Shown: positions 15,839 through 23,672 of the stretch, one piece after another
Layout: every line of letters begins with the position of its first letter
Position numbering within the stretch: position 1 is the first letter of the stretch
From: JAUIAI01 sp049680625
GTDB lineage: Bacteria; Pseudomonadota; Gammaproteobacteria; Burkholderiales; Burkholderiaceae_E
Assembly (NCBI GenBank): GCA_049680625.1
Contig: JBAUID010000165.1
Location: 1 to 33,391 of the forward strand
Direction: 5' to 3'
DNA: 33,391 bases
Position numbers and translations under genes: made by a program
The notes under the pieces: generated by a model
Told to the model about the DNA's origin: nothing
What the model saw: the letters and a program-made list of their open reading frames with translations, nothing else
Database searches by the model: none

Positions 15839-16765
15839 CTACTTAATGATCAAATCATCCATCGAGCGGCGATTGGGGACGTCACCAACAACCGGTTCGC
15901 GTCCGCCGCGCAGAATTGAGTTGCCTTCAAAAACGTTACGCTGATCAATTGGATCCGGGTTGAGCCAGTCGTCTTCTTTCATCTGACCACTCTGACCGTA
16001 TGCATCCAACGCGTTCTGATAACAGGCCAGACGTACCGCTTCGGGATCGATGCCACTTTTTAATGCGAGTTGGGCAGTCTTCGCGACCCCAAGTGGCTCC
16101 GAAATCCCCCAGTCGCAGGCGGAGTCAACAATGATTCGGTTCGCACCGTACTCTTTGAGAATTTCGACCATGCGGGCGTTACCCATTTTTGTACTCGGGT
16201 AGATTGAAAACGCTGCCCAGAAGCCACGATCCAACACTTCACGCACGGTTTCTTCATTATTGTGATCCACAACAACCATTGACGGATCAACCCCGTGCTC
16301 AATGCAGACATCCATCGAGCGCGTGGTGCCGTTCTTCTTGTCGCGATGCGGTGTGTGGATCATAACGGGCAGATCGAGCTTCATTGATAGCTCCAGCTGA
16401 GCCCGGTAGTACTTGTCTTCAAGCGCTGTTTGCTCATCGTAGCCAATTTCGCCAATTGCCACGACGCCTTCTTTTAGCGCGAAGCGTGGAATCAATTCCA
16501 TCACGCCTTCAGCCAGCTCTTCGTTATTGGCCTCTTTGGAGTTCAGGCCGATTGTGCAGTAATGACGAATCCCAAACTGCCCGGCGCGAAAACGCTCAAA
16601 GCCGACGATTGACGACAAGTAGTCAAGATATGAGCCCACATTGGTGCGCGGCTGACCCAGCCAGAACGCCGGTTCAATAACGGCAACCACACCAGATGCC
16701 GCCATGGCCTCGTAGTCATCGGTGGTGCGCGAAATCATGTGTGCGTGGGGGTCGATTAACATCAT
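15839..16765 (-). CDS. eboB: EboB, TatD-like metal-dependent hydrolase
   Basis: 308-residue amidohydrolase-fold protein. Metal-site residues are easy to follow: H7 and H9 in DPHAH, E in AIGEIGYDE, H in MIHTPH, H in VVVDHNN, D in IVDSACDWG. The sequence matches the TatD-like hydrolase of ebo clusters (family marks: FWLGQPRTNVGSY, LACYQNALDAYGQSGQ). The reaction is unknown; cyanobacterial work ties the cluster to precursor transport. It starts 27 bp after the eboA stop, and AAAGGA precedes two adjacent ATG codons (16765 and 16762; either could be used). Confidence 0.93.
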   Translation of the reverse strand: MMLIDPHAHMISRTTDDYEAMAASGVVAVIEPAFWLGQPRTNVGSYLDYLSSIVGFERFRAGQFGIRHYCTIGLNSKEANNEELAEGVMELIPRFALKEGVVAIGEIGYDEQTALEDKYYRAQLELSMKLDLPVMIHTPHRDKKNGTTRSMDVCIEHGVDPSMVVVDHNNEETVREVLDRGFWAAFSIYPSTKMGNARMVEILKEYGANRIIVDSACDWGISEPLGVAKTAQLALKSGIDPEAVRLACYQNALDAYGQSGQMKEDDWLNPDPIDQRNVFEGNSILRGGREPVVGDVPNRRSMDDLIIK

Positions 16766-16792
16766 GGTGGTTGTCCTTTGATTGCTGCTGAT

Positions 16793-17665
16793 TTACTGTT
16801 CAGAAAATGCCGGGCTATCCCAGGTCAGGTCGCCAGATTGCACCTGGGCCGCAATATCAGGAACAGTCTGCAATATTTTGATCGCTTTGTCGCTGCCACA
16901 GGCCGCCAATGCCAGGGTGCCAGCCATACGTTCGCGATCATCGGGCGACGCCAACACCCGTTTCAGGTCGGCCAGCGCGTCGTCGTCAACGGCAAACGGC
17001 CCAACACAGCGCCAGATTTCTACCGGCACCGGGCGATCGGCGGCCCACCGTTCATGAGCAAAATCGCGCATGATCCTGGACAGATCTGGGTTCGCCCGTT
17101 CATCCAGGCCCTGAATCGGTGCGAGTCGGCTGCCGATGAACAAGGCTTTCAACACCATGTGATTCCAACGATGTTCATCAAAGTGTTCGCGCGGATACGG
17201 GTTGCGATGAGCGATTGCTTCGAATACGGCTTTCATGTTGGTTCGCAAACCGTCAGCAACCACGTCCTGAAGCAAACCGGGTGACGGCGCCAGCGGTAAA
17301 CTACGAAACAATCCGACCGATTCGGCAACATCAGCCGTCTGGCACAACGATTTGAAACGGGCTGCAAATGCCTTGCCATCATCAGGCAAGCTCGCCAGCA
17401 ACACGGCCCGCGCCGCATCAGGAACACTCCAGCCGGTCAGGTCCCAGCCGGGAATGGCGGCCGTTGCGGCACTGGCATCTGCCTGGGTGACGTTCAGATC
17501 TGCCTTGCCAAGCTTTCTCGGGACCATACCCAGGGCAATGTGCAGGTTGGCATCTGACGGGTCCGCCGCCAGGCCAGTTTGCTGCTGGGCCAGCCAGGCG
17601 CGTTCCGTCTCGCCAAGCTGCTTGTAAAGCATTTCGAGCAGCAGGCTGCTGGCCAATGTGCTCAT
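16793..17665 (-). CDS. eboA: EboA domain-containing protein
   Basis: 290-residue mainly helical soluble protein. The EboA signature is strong: HRNPYPREHFDEHRWNHMV..., LKALFIGSRLAPIQGLDERAN and DFAHERWAADRPVPVEIWRC, near the middle and C-terminal half. No catalytic motif is recognised and the biochemical role is unknown; the family occurs only as part of ebo clusters. ATG at 17665 is chosen over an in-frame upstream start (17692) because AGGAG lies eight bases before it. The gene is divergent from eboF with only 56 bp between starts, and heads the eboA-eboB-TVP38 unit. Confidence 0.93.
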   Translation of the reverse strand: MSTLASSLLLEMLYKQLGETERAWLAQQQTGLAADPSDANLHIALGMVPRKLGKADLNVTQADASAATAAIPGWDLTGWSVPDAARAVLLASLPDDGKAFAARFKSLCQTADVAESVGLFRSLPLAPSPGLLQDVVADGLRTNMKAVFEAIAHRNPYPREHFDEHRWNHMVLKALFIGSRLAPIQGLDERANPDLSRIMRDFAHERWAADRPVPVEIWRCVGPFAVDDDALADLKRVLASPDDRERMAGTLALAACGSDKAIKILQTVPDIAAQVQSGDLTWDSPAFSEQ

Positions 17666-17721
17666 GTCGTCTCCTGATTCTCGAGCTGTCAACTGGCATC
17701 TATCGTATTACACTGCGCGCC
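17666..17721. promoter_or_regulatory. 56-bp divergent eboA/eboF control region
   Basis: The two ebo genes start back to back here, so both promoters must overlap this spacer and the ends of the genes. A TTGACA occurs on the minus strand but lies too close to the eboA ATG to serve it. No Shine-Dalgarno is visible before eboF (CTGCGCGCC precedes its ATG), so eboF may be leaderless or start elsewhere. Confidence 0.4.
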
Positions 17722-19110
17722 ATGAATCCCACTCTTGTTATCCTCGTTGTCGGCCTGTCCCCTGCTCTCGTTGGCGAACATACCCCGAATTTGAAAAAAC
17801 TCGCGTCCCGAGGCGCGATGCGGCCGCTCAATACGGTGACGCCAGCCGTCACGTGTACCGCACAGTCGACCCTGGTGACCGGGCTGACACCTGCCGGACA
17901 CGGTGCCGTGGCCAACGGCTGGTACTTCAGAGACTTATCCGAGATCTGGCTGTGGCGTCAGTCGAACCACCTGGTTGGTGGTGAGAAGATATGGGACGCA
18001 GCCAAAAAACGAGACCCCAACTTCACTTGCGCCAAGATGTTCTGGTGGTACAACATGTACGCAACCGCAGACTGGAGTGCCACCCCGCGCCCGATGTACC
18101 CGGCCGATGGCCGGAAAATTCCGGATCACTACACCCATCCACAAGATCTGCATGATGAACTTGACGCCAAACTGGGGCAGTTTCCGCTGTTTAAGTTTTG
18201 GGGGCCGTTAGCAGATATCTCATCCAGCGCGTGGATCGGACAATCCACTGTGCACGTCATGCAGACCCGGAATCCCACGCTCACCCTGACTTACCTCCCC
18301 CATCTGGATTACAACCTGCAACGCCTGGGGCCAGACATGAGCCACCCGCAGTTGCAAAAAGATCTGCGGGAAATTGATGCTATCTGCGGCGAACTAATCG
18401 ACTACGCGGACAACAGCAATCGCGACATCATTGTCGTCTCTGAATACGGTATCACCCCGGTCACCGACGCCGTGCATATCAACCGCGCGTTGCGACAAGC
18501 CGGCCTCATCGCGGTCCGCCCGGAAGAGCACGGGCGTGAAATTCTCGACCCCGGTGCCAGCGCCGCCTTTGCCCTGGCGGATCACCAAATTGCCCATATT
18601 TACGTTAACGACCACAGCCGGATCAACGAAGTACGCAGCCTCATTGAAAAACTGGATGGGGTTGAACAAGTGCTCGACGGCCCGGGCAAACAAGCCGCCG
18701 GCCTCGACCACGAACGCTCTGGTGAACTGATTGCCATTTCTGACCCTGATCGCTGGTTCAGTTACTACTACTGGCTTGACGAGAGTAAAGCGCCGGACTT
18801 TGCGCGCACCGTCGATATCCACCGCAAACCGGGTTACGACCCGGTTGAGTTGTTTTTCGATCCGAAAATTAAGGCGCCGATGCTCGCATCGGCCTGGCGG
18901 CTTGGCAAACGCAAGCTGGGGATGCGTACCTTAATGGATGTTATTTCATCCACCGATACCCGGCTGGTGAAAGGTTCTCACGGACGCCTGACCGATGACC
19001 CGGCGCACGGACCGGTTGTGATTACTTCGCGTAGTGGACAGCTTGGCGATGGCCCAATAGACGCCACCGACTTTAAACAACTTGTTCTTGACCACGTTTT
19101 TGACAATTAG
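17722..19110 (+). CDS. eboF: EboF, alkaline phosphatase/nucleotide pyrophosphatase-fold protein
   Basis: 462 residues of the NPP/alkaline phosphatase superfamily. T44 (in VTCTAQSTLVTG) lines up with the nucleophile, D196 (HLDYNLQRLGP) and H420 (KGSHGRL) with metal ligands. Other ligands look replaced: the N-terminal Asp is Val (LVVGLSP), the His of the usual DxxxH is Q200, and the usual SDH is S-E241-Y242. No signal peptide is evident. The sequence matches the phosphodiesterase-like protein found with ebo genes. An in-frame upstream start (17656) would run into eboA, so the ATG at 17722, at the family's normal N-terminus, is used. It is convergent with the ferredoxin gene. Confidence 0.9.
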   Translation: MNPTLVILVVGLSPALVGEHTPNLKKLASRGAMRPLNTVTPAVTCTAQSTLVTGLTPAGHGAVANGWYFRDLSEIWLWRQSNHLVGGEKIWDAAKKRDPNFTCAKMFWWYNMYATADWSATPRPMYPADGRKIPDHYTHPQDLHDELDAKLGQFPLFKFWGPLADISSSAWIGQSTVHVMQTRNPTLTLTYLPHLDYNLQRLGPDMSHPQLQKDLREIDAICGELIDYADNSNRDIIVVSEYGITPVTDAVHINRALRQAGLIAVRPEEHGREILDPGASAAFALADHQIAHIYVNDHSRINEVRSLIEKLDGVEQVLDGPGKQAAGLDHERSGELIAISDPDRWFSYYYWLDESKAPDFARTVDIHRKPGYDPVELFFDPKIKAPMLASAWRLGKRKLGMRTLMDVISSTDTRLVKGSHGRLTDDPAHGPVVITSRSGQLGDGPIDATDFKQLVLDHVFDN

Positions 19111-19157
19111 CCGTTGCCGGTCGGATTCTTACCGCGAGAGTTGAAGTATTAAGCACA

Positions 19158-19448
19158 CTAAAAAGAAACTGCCTCCAGGCTTAGCGCCTGCTCCGGACAC
19201 GACTCGATGCACAATCCGCAAGCATGGCAGTCGTTCGGACGAATCACGTAGGCTTGTTTGTTGCCGTGAGCGAAGGCCTTGATCTTTCCTCGAAACGTTA
19301 ATTGGGCTTTATCTTCCGGCAACAATTTGCGAATTTCGAAAACCTGATACGGGCAAACCCGAGCACAATCTTCTTTGCCTTCACAACGATTGCGGTCAAC
19401 TACCGGAACGACCATGCCCGCTTTGTCATTACAACTGGCAACTGCCAT
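19158..19448 (-). CDS. Small 2[4Fe-4S]-type ferredoxin with an altered first cluster motif
   Basis: 96 residues. The second cluster motif is complete (CHACGLCIESCP: C-x2-C-x2-C-x3-CP). The first reads CEGKEDCARVCP, with Lys where the second Cys belongs, leaving three Cys plus a possible contribution from an N-terminal Cys (residue 6, ASCNDK). It may hold a [3Fe-4S] or differently ligated cluster; this CEGKxDC pattern recurs in a ferredoxin subgroup, as far as I recall. It is a soluble electron carrier with unknown partner. The ATG at 19448 is chosen over a preceding TTG because GGAG is well placed. It follows the MFS transporter gene by 54 bp. Confidence 0.88.
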   Translation of the reverse strand: MAVASCNDKAGMVVPVVDRNRCEGKEDCARVCPYQVFEIRKLLPEDKAQLTFRGKIKAFAHGNKQAYVIRPNDCHACGLCIESCPEQALSLEAVSF

Positions 19449-19502
19449 CAAAATCTCCGATTTGTGAATTAGCGTTTGGCGGGCATCGTAACTGATACTG
19501 AC

Positions 19503-20783
19503 TTATTCGAGTTTTTCAGGGTACTTAACCCCTGCCGGAGTGCGCAGCATAACCGCAGCAACAACAGCAGTAATAACCGGCAGGATGGCAAGCAGGCGTA
19601 AGGTCAGGCTTGGATCGTCGAACAAATCGAAGGCCCAACCGATGGGCCACGGACCGATCGATGCCCCCACCACGGCTACCAGTTGCATTTGCCCCTGCAA
19701 TGAGCCCAGGTGTTTGCGACCAAAGTAACGCGGCATCAGATAACCGAACATCGTCATGCTAAAAGCATTGGCAATTCCAAACACGACGGCGTAAACAACC
19801 GCAGTCGAAAATGAATCCACCAAAGTGATGCCAAACAATGCCACCGTCAGGATCAACATGCAGGTGGCAAAAACGTAGCGGGTTTTGATGTTGTCAAGCA
19901 GCTTTCCAACAAACGGCATCATCAAAACCATGGCAATTGCAGACACCGGGAACAAGCGCGCTGCTACCGTTTTATCCAGACCCTGGTGAGTCAGAATGCC
20001 AACCTGGTGAAAATGTAATGCCGTAATCAGCATCGAAATACAAAACCAACCACCGGAAATTATGTAGAACGCCGGTACCCGCCGGCCCTCTTCCGGTGTC
20101 AGACCATCAATTTCCGCCGCGGTTTCACCTGCTTTCAACGCGGCTTCACCGTCGGGGCGCAAACCCAACGGCTCAGGTTTGTTATGCACCAACAGGATTA
20201 CCGGCGGCAACAAGATGACCCAGGTCATCAGCCCGAGTATTACCCACGCCCAACGCCAGCCAAACTGCGCAATCAGGTATTGCCCGAGCGGCGGATGGAC
20301 AGCCATCGACACGCCAAATCCGAGGGCCATAAGACTCATAGCAAAGCCACGACGGGCGTTAAACCAATGCGCAACCAGGTTGGCACTGTTTAACATCAAC
20401 GAACCCTGGCCAAGGAAACGCAACGCACCAAAACCAACGGCCAGAGTGATCGGCCCACCGACCGCACCAAATAAGACGCAGGCCAGACCAAGGGCAAAAG
20501 CGACCCAGACCGTCATGCGCTGAGGCCCGTGCTTATCAACCAGTTTCCCCATTTGAGGCAACAACAATGCGGCGACCAGGGTCGCCAGACCGTAAGCGAT
20601 CGAGATCGCCTGCTTGGACAAGCCCAGATCGTTTGTTATCGGGTCGACAAAGACGCTAAAAGTATGGGACTGACCCGGTCCGCTGGAAAAGATTGCGAGG
20701 CTGGTTACAGCCAAAATCACCCAACCGTAAAAAAAGCGCGGACTCAGCGAGTCGTACGCAGCGGCGCGCAGGGGTTCAAACAT
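19503..20783 (-). CDS. MFS transporter (monocarboxylate/oxalate-formate-like)
   Basis: 426-residue protein with 12 predicted membrane segments and a long central cytoplasmic loop (about 210-245, Glu/Gly rich). The N-terminal RFFYGWVILAV and motif GKLVDKHGPQRMTV resemble the MCT/OFA branch of the major facilitator superfamily, which moves organic acids with protons. It sits two genes from a CaiB/BaiF CoA-transferase, so uptake of a carboxylic acid substrate that is then CoA-activated is plausible. AAGGA is seven bases before the ATG. The gap to the SnoaL-like gene upstream is 76 bp with nothing notable. Confidence 0.88.
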   Translation of the reverse strand: MFEPLRAAAYDSLSPRFFYGWVILAVTSLAIFSSGPGQSHTFSVFVDPITNDLGLSKQAISIAYGLATLVAALLLPQMGKLVDKHGPQRMTVWVAFALGLACVLFGAVGGPITLAVGFGALRFLGQGSLMLNSANLVAHWFNARRGFAMSLMALGFGVSMAVHPPLGQYLIAQFGWRWAWVILGLMTWVILLPPVILLVHNKPEPLGLRPDGEAALKAGETAAEIDGLTPEEGRRVPAFYIISGGWFCISMLITALHFHQVGILTHQGLDKTVAARLFPVSAIAMVLMMPFVGKLLDNIKTRYVFATCMLILTVALFGITLVDSFSTAVVYAVVFGIANAFSMTMFGYLMPRYFGRKHLGSLQGQMQLVAVVGASIGPWPIGWAFDLFDDPSLTLRLLAILPVITAVVAAVMLRTPAGVKYPEKLE

Positions 20784-20859
20784 TTGGCATCCTTAATCAG
20801 TCAATTCAGAAAATTCATTGCAATCTTACGACGCAGGCTTCACGCACTTTGGCAGCTCT

Positions 20860-21327
20860 TTACCGCGCCTTAACCGGGCGATTTGCGTGGCTGGTTTGCG
20901 GGACGCCACGGTTTAGCGACATATGTGAGTGAGTGCAAAGCCAGCCAGTATCGGTTCGGTTAAAAACCATCGTCGCCCTGCCCGGACGATCAAAGGTTGA
21001 ACCGTCGGTCGCGTATCCGGTGCTCGTCCACGGCGCAATCACGGTTGCCATTGTTCCGTCAACCGAGACCAGAACCCTGACTTGCGCGTCCAAAAATTTG
21101 AAATCAGACGTTTTTGGCCACACGTTGTCCCACTGCGTATCAATCCACGCTTGTAACCCCGGAATCACGTCGGTGTGGGTACCAAAGGCGAGGACTTGAT
21201 CATGAAACAACGGGCGGGCACCGGCGTAGTCAACTGACCGGACAAACACGGCGAAGCGTTCGAGCCAGTCGACAAACCATTGCCGGGTTGCCGCATTCGC
21301 TTCAGGCAGTTGACCGGGGTCAGTCAT
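20860..21327 (-). CDS. SnoaL/NTF2-like domain protein
   Basis: 155 residues with the length and layout of the NTF2/SnoaL-like fold: an N-terminal helix (WFVDWLERFAVFVRSVDYAGARPLF), then beta strands (MATVIAPWTSTG, RATMVFNRTDTGWLCTHSHMSL). Such proteins are small ligand-binding or isomerase/cyclase-type domains; the activity here is unknown. The start ATG overlaps the stop of the CoA-transferase gene (ATGA), so the two are translationally coupled and probably act in one pathway. No signal peptide. Confidence 0.8.
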   Translation of the reverse strand: MTDPGQLPEANAATRQWFVDWLERFAVFVRSVDYAGARPLFHDQVLAFGTHTDVIPGLQAWIDTQWDNVWPKTSDFKFLDAQVRVLVSVDGTMATVIAPWTSTGYATDGSTFDRPGRATMVFNRTDTGWLCTHSHMSLNRGVPQTSHANRPVKAR

Positions 21328-22538
21328 GAGCTTGCGTTGTCGGCGCGAAACACCGTGCCATTGGCTAGTAACTGGGCAATCTTGTCATCGGGGAGATCCA
21401 GGAGTTCGCGCAGAACCTCAGCGGTATGTTCACCGAGGGACGGTGACGGCGACCGAATACCACCAGGTGTTTTCGACAAGCGCACCGGCACCCCAACCAT
21501 TTTCACCTTGCCGGCGCGCGGATGGTCGACTTCAACCATGGAGCCGCGGGCCTTAACCTGCGGATGGTCCATTAACTTGTCGATGGTGTTTATTGCCCCC
21601 ATGGGTATGCCGGCCTCAACCAGCAAAGCTTCCCACTGCTCATAAGTTTTGGTCAGGAAAATTTCCTGCAGGATTCGAACCACTTCGTCGCGGTTCGCAT
21701 TTCTCTGGGTATTGGTACTGAAGCGCGGATCATCAACCATATCCGGGCGGCCAATCAGCGGGCAAAATATTTTCCATAATTTCTGACTGCCAACAGCCAG
21801 CGCAACATCACCACTTTGGGTTTTAAACGTCTGGTACGGCAACAATGCCTGGTAAGCTGTGCCCATTGGCCGCGGAACTTCGCCATCAGCCAGGTATGCG
21901 GAAATCATCACATTCAGCAACGACATCTGGCCCTCGAGCATGGACACATCAATACGTTGCCCCTGGCCGGTTTTTTCTTTAACCCGCAACGCCAGCACGA
22001 TGCCAAATGCGGCATACATGCCGGCCGCCAGATCAGCTATCGACACTCCGCAACGGGAACCCGTTGTCCCCGCTTCGCCGGTGACACTGATCATGCCGCT
22101 TTCCGCCTGCACCACCAGATCAAGGGCAGCGCGATCACGATACGGACCGTCCTGACCAAAACCGGAAACAGAGCAAAAGACAATGCCGGGATTGCGCTTG
22201 CTAACGGTTTCGTAATCCAGGCCGAGTCGCTCCAGGGCACCTACCCGGAAGTTTTCAAGGATGACATCCGACTTTTCGACCATTTGTAAGAACAACTCTT
22301 TGCCTTCAGCCGATTTCAGATCAACCGACAAGCCTTTTTTGTTCCGATGCAAGGAGACAAAATAGGAGTTCTCTCCGCCGGGTAGCGGTGACCCCCACGC
22401 GCGCGCAATGTCGCCGGTGTGCGGGGTTTCGAGCTTGTACACACTGGCGCCAAAATCAGCCAGCATCGTCGCGCAGTGCGGCCCGGCCAACGCGTGCGAT
22501 AGATCCAGAACCCGAACGCCTTCCAGAGGTGTTTGCAT
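21324..22538 (-). CDS. CaiB/BaiF family CoA-transferase
   Basis: 404-residue class III CoA-transferase. The N-terminal GVRVLDLSHALAGPHCATMLADFGA and HRNKKGLSVDLKS blocks are classic, and the catalytic Asp candidate is D140 in ALDLVVQAESGM. These enzymes transfer CoA between carboxylates via an aspartyl-CoA thioester. Full length, no gaps. The downstream overlapping SnoaL-like gene and an MFS carboxylate-type transporter suggest a small organic-acid utilisation operon. It lies immediately after a strong terminator (22562-22589), so it is transcribed from its own promoter, which I could not identify. Confidence 0.93.
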   Translation of the reverse strand: MQTPLEGVRVLDLSHALAGPHCATMLADFGASVYKLETPHTGDIARAWGSPLPGGENSYFVSLHRNKKGLSVDLKSAEGKELFLQMVEKSDVILENFRVGALERLGLDYETVSKRNPGIVFCSVSGFGQDGPYRDRAALDLVVQAESGMISVTGEAGTTGSRCGVSIADLAAGMYAAFGIVLALRVKEKTGQGQRIDVSMLEGQMSLLNVMISAYLADGEVPRPMGTAYQALLPYQTFKTQSGDVALAVGSQKLWKIFCPLIGRPDMVDDPRFSTNTQRNANRDEVVRILQEIFLTKTYEQWEALLVEAGIPMGAINTIDKLMDHPQVKARGSMVEVDHPRAGKVKMVGVPVRLSKTPGGIRSPSPSLGEHTAEVLRELLDLPDDKIAQLLANGTVFRADNASS

Positions 22539-22561
22539 TGTTATCCGTTGTGTTGTCGGTT

Positions 22562-22589
22562 AAAAAAAAAACGCGGCACAGTTTGTGCC
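22562..22589 (-). terminator. Rho-independent terminator of the HAD-ChaC-Fet-EamA operon
   Basis: Minus strand: GGCACA-AAC-TGTGCC stem-loop (22589-22575), three bases GCG, then a run of ten T residues (22571-22562). It closes the upstream transcription unit that ends with the EamA gene and lies 24 bp before the CoA-transferase start. Confidence 0.85.
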
Positions 22590-22714
22590 AGGCGGGTGTC
22601 GAATGTTGCCACAGCACGCGCCAGTGCGGATGAGTTTCGAATCCAGCCGCTCAATAGAATTCTTGATGGAAAAAAGCCGAGGATCCCAAACCAGGGCTAT
22701 CGAGAGCGGATTGA

Positions 22715-23620
22715 CTACGGCTGCTTTGCCCTGGCCGGGAAGTTGATCAGGGCAACCCCAAAAAGGCAGGCAATCAGGCCGAGAATGATCATTGGCGTCA
22801 GCGTCTCGCCAAGTACTATAACGCCGAGCAAGACACTGACCCCAATACGCAGAAAACCCTGACTGGCGACCCCCATTGATCCGAGGGTGTTGACCAGCCG
22901 AAAGTACAACAACAAAGCACCGGCGGTACCAAATACCGACAACATCAGGATGGCACCTATCGATTTGATATCAGGTCGCATCAGCAGTGGATCTTCAAAA
23001 ACGAATGCTGCCGGCCACATGACAACACTGGCGATCAGCATCGCCGACGCCGCCGTCACCGCCGGCGGCAGGCCGGAAAAGCGTTTTCCGAAAATAGCAG
23101 CGCAACCATACAGAAACGAGCCAGCCAGAATTGACAATTGCGCAAGCACTTGCTGACCAAGACCAGCAAGAACACCCGGCCCCATGATGAACAGAATCCC
23201 GGTGACGCCGAGCAAAGCACCGATGAATTTTCTCAGACCAACAGATTCATGACGGGTGATGAATACGGTAATAAAAAAGACAAAAACCGGAGACATCGAA
23301 TTCAGCACACCGGCCAGGCCGCTGTCAACAAATTGCTGGCCCCAGGCAAGCAAAGTCCAGGCGCCAAAACTGTTCATAAATGACTGCACTGCCAGCAAGC
23401 CCCAGGTGCGCATGTCTGTTGGCAGTGAATATCCGCTGGCGAACAAAACAACAAGCAAGACAACGGCAGCAATCGACACCCTGAAAGCGATTAAGGTAAC
23501 CGGTCCAAACCCGATCAGGCCAAGCTTAATCCACAGGTAAGAAGAACCCCAGAACAAGGCGAGCAGGCACAGCAACAGGATTTCAGTCCACCAACGCTTT
23601 CTGTCGATCAACTGATTCAT
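22715..23620 (-). CDS. EamA/DMT-family transporter
   Basis: About 301 residues, ten hydrophobic helices in two EamA repeats (first repeat begins LLCLLALFWGSSYLWIKLGL; second around GSFLYGCAAIFGKR onward, ending GLIACLFGVALINF). This is the drug/metabolite transporter superfamily, usually exporters of amino acids or metabolites. I chose the ATG at 23620, where the N-terminal charged stretch MNQLIDRKRWW precedes the first helix; a GTG at 23668, only four bases after the FetB-like stop, would add 16 residues and is possible. No strong ribosome-binding site for either. Confidence 0.88.
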   Translation of the reverse strand: MNQLIDRKRWWTEILLLCLLALFWGSSYLWIKLGLIGFGPVTLIAFRVSIAAVVLLVVLFASGYSLPTDMRTWGLLAVQSFMNSFGAWTLLAWGQQFVDSGLAGVLNSMSPVFVFFITVFITRHESVGLRKFIGALLGVTGILFIMGPGVLAGLGQQVLAQLSILAGSFLYGCAAIFGKRFSGLPPAVTAASAMLIASVVMWPAAFVFEDPLLMRPDIKSIGAILMLSVFGTAGALLLYFRLVNTLGSMGVASQGFLRIGVSVLLGVIVLGETLTPMIILGLIACLFGVALINFPARAKQP

Positions 23621-23672
23621 GATGGCATCGTATTCATAGGTATTACTTATACATGGTCGCGGCCTCACCAGG

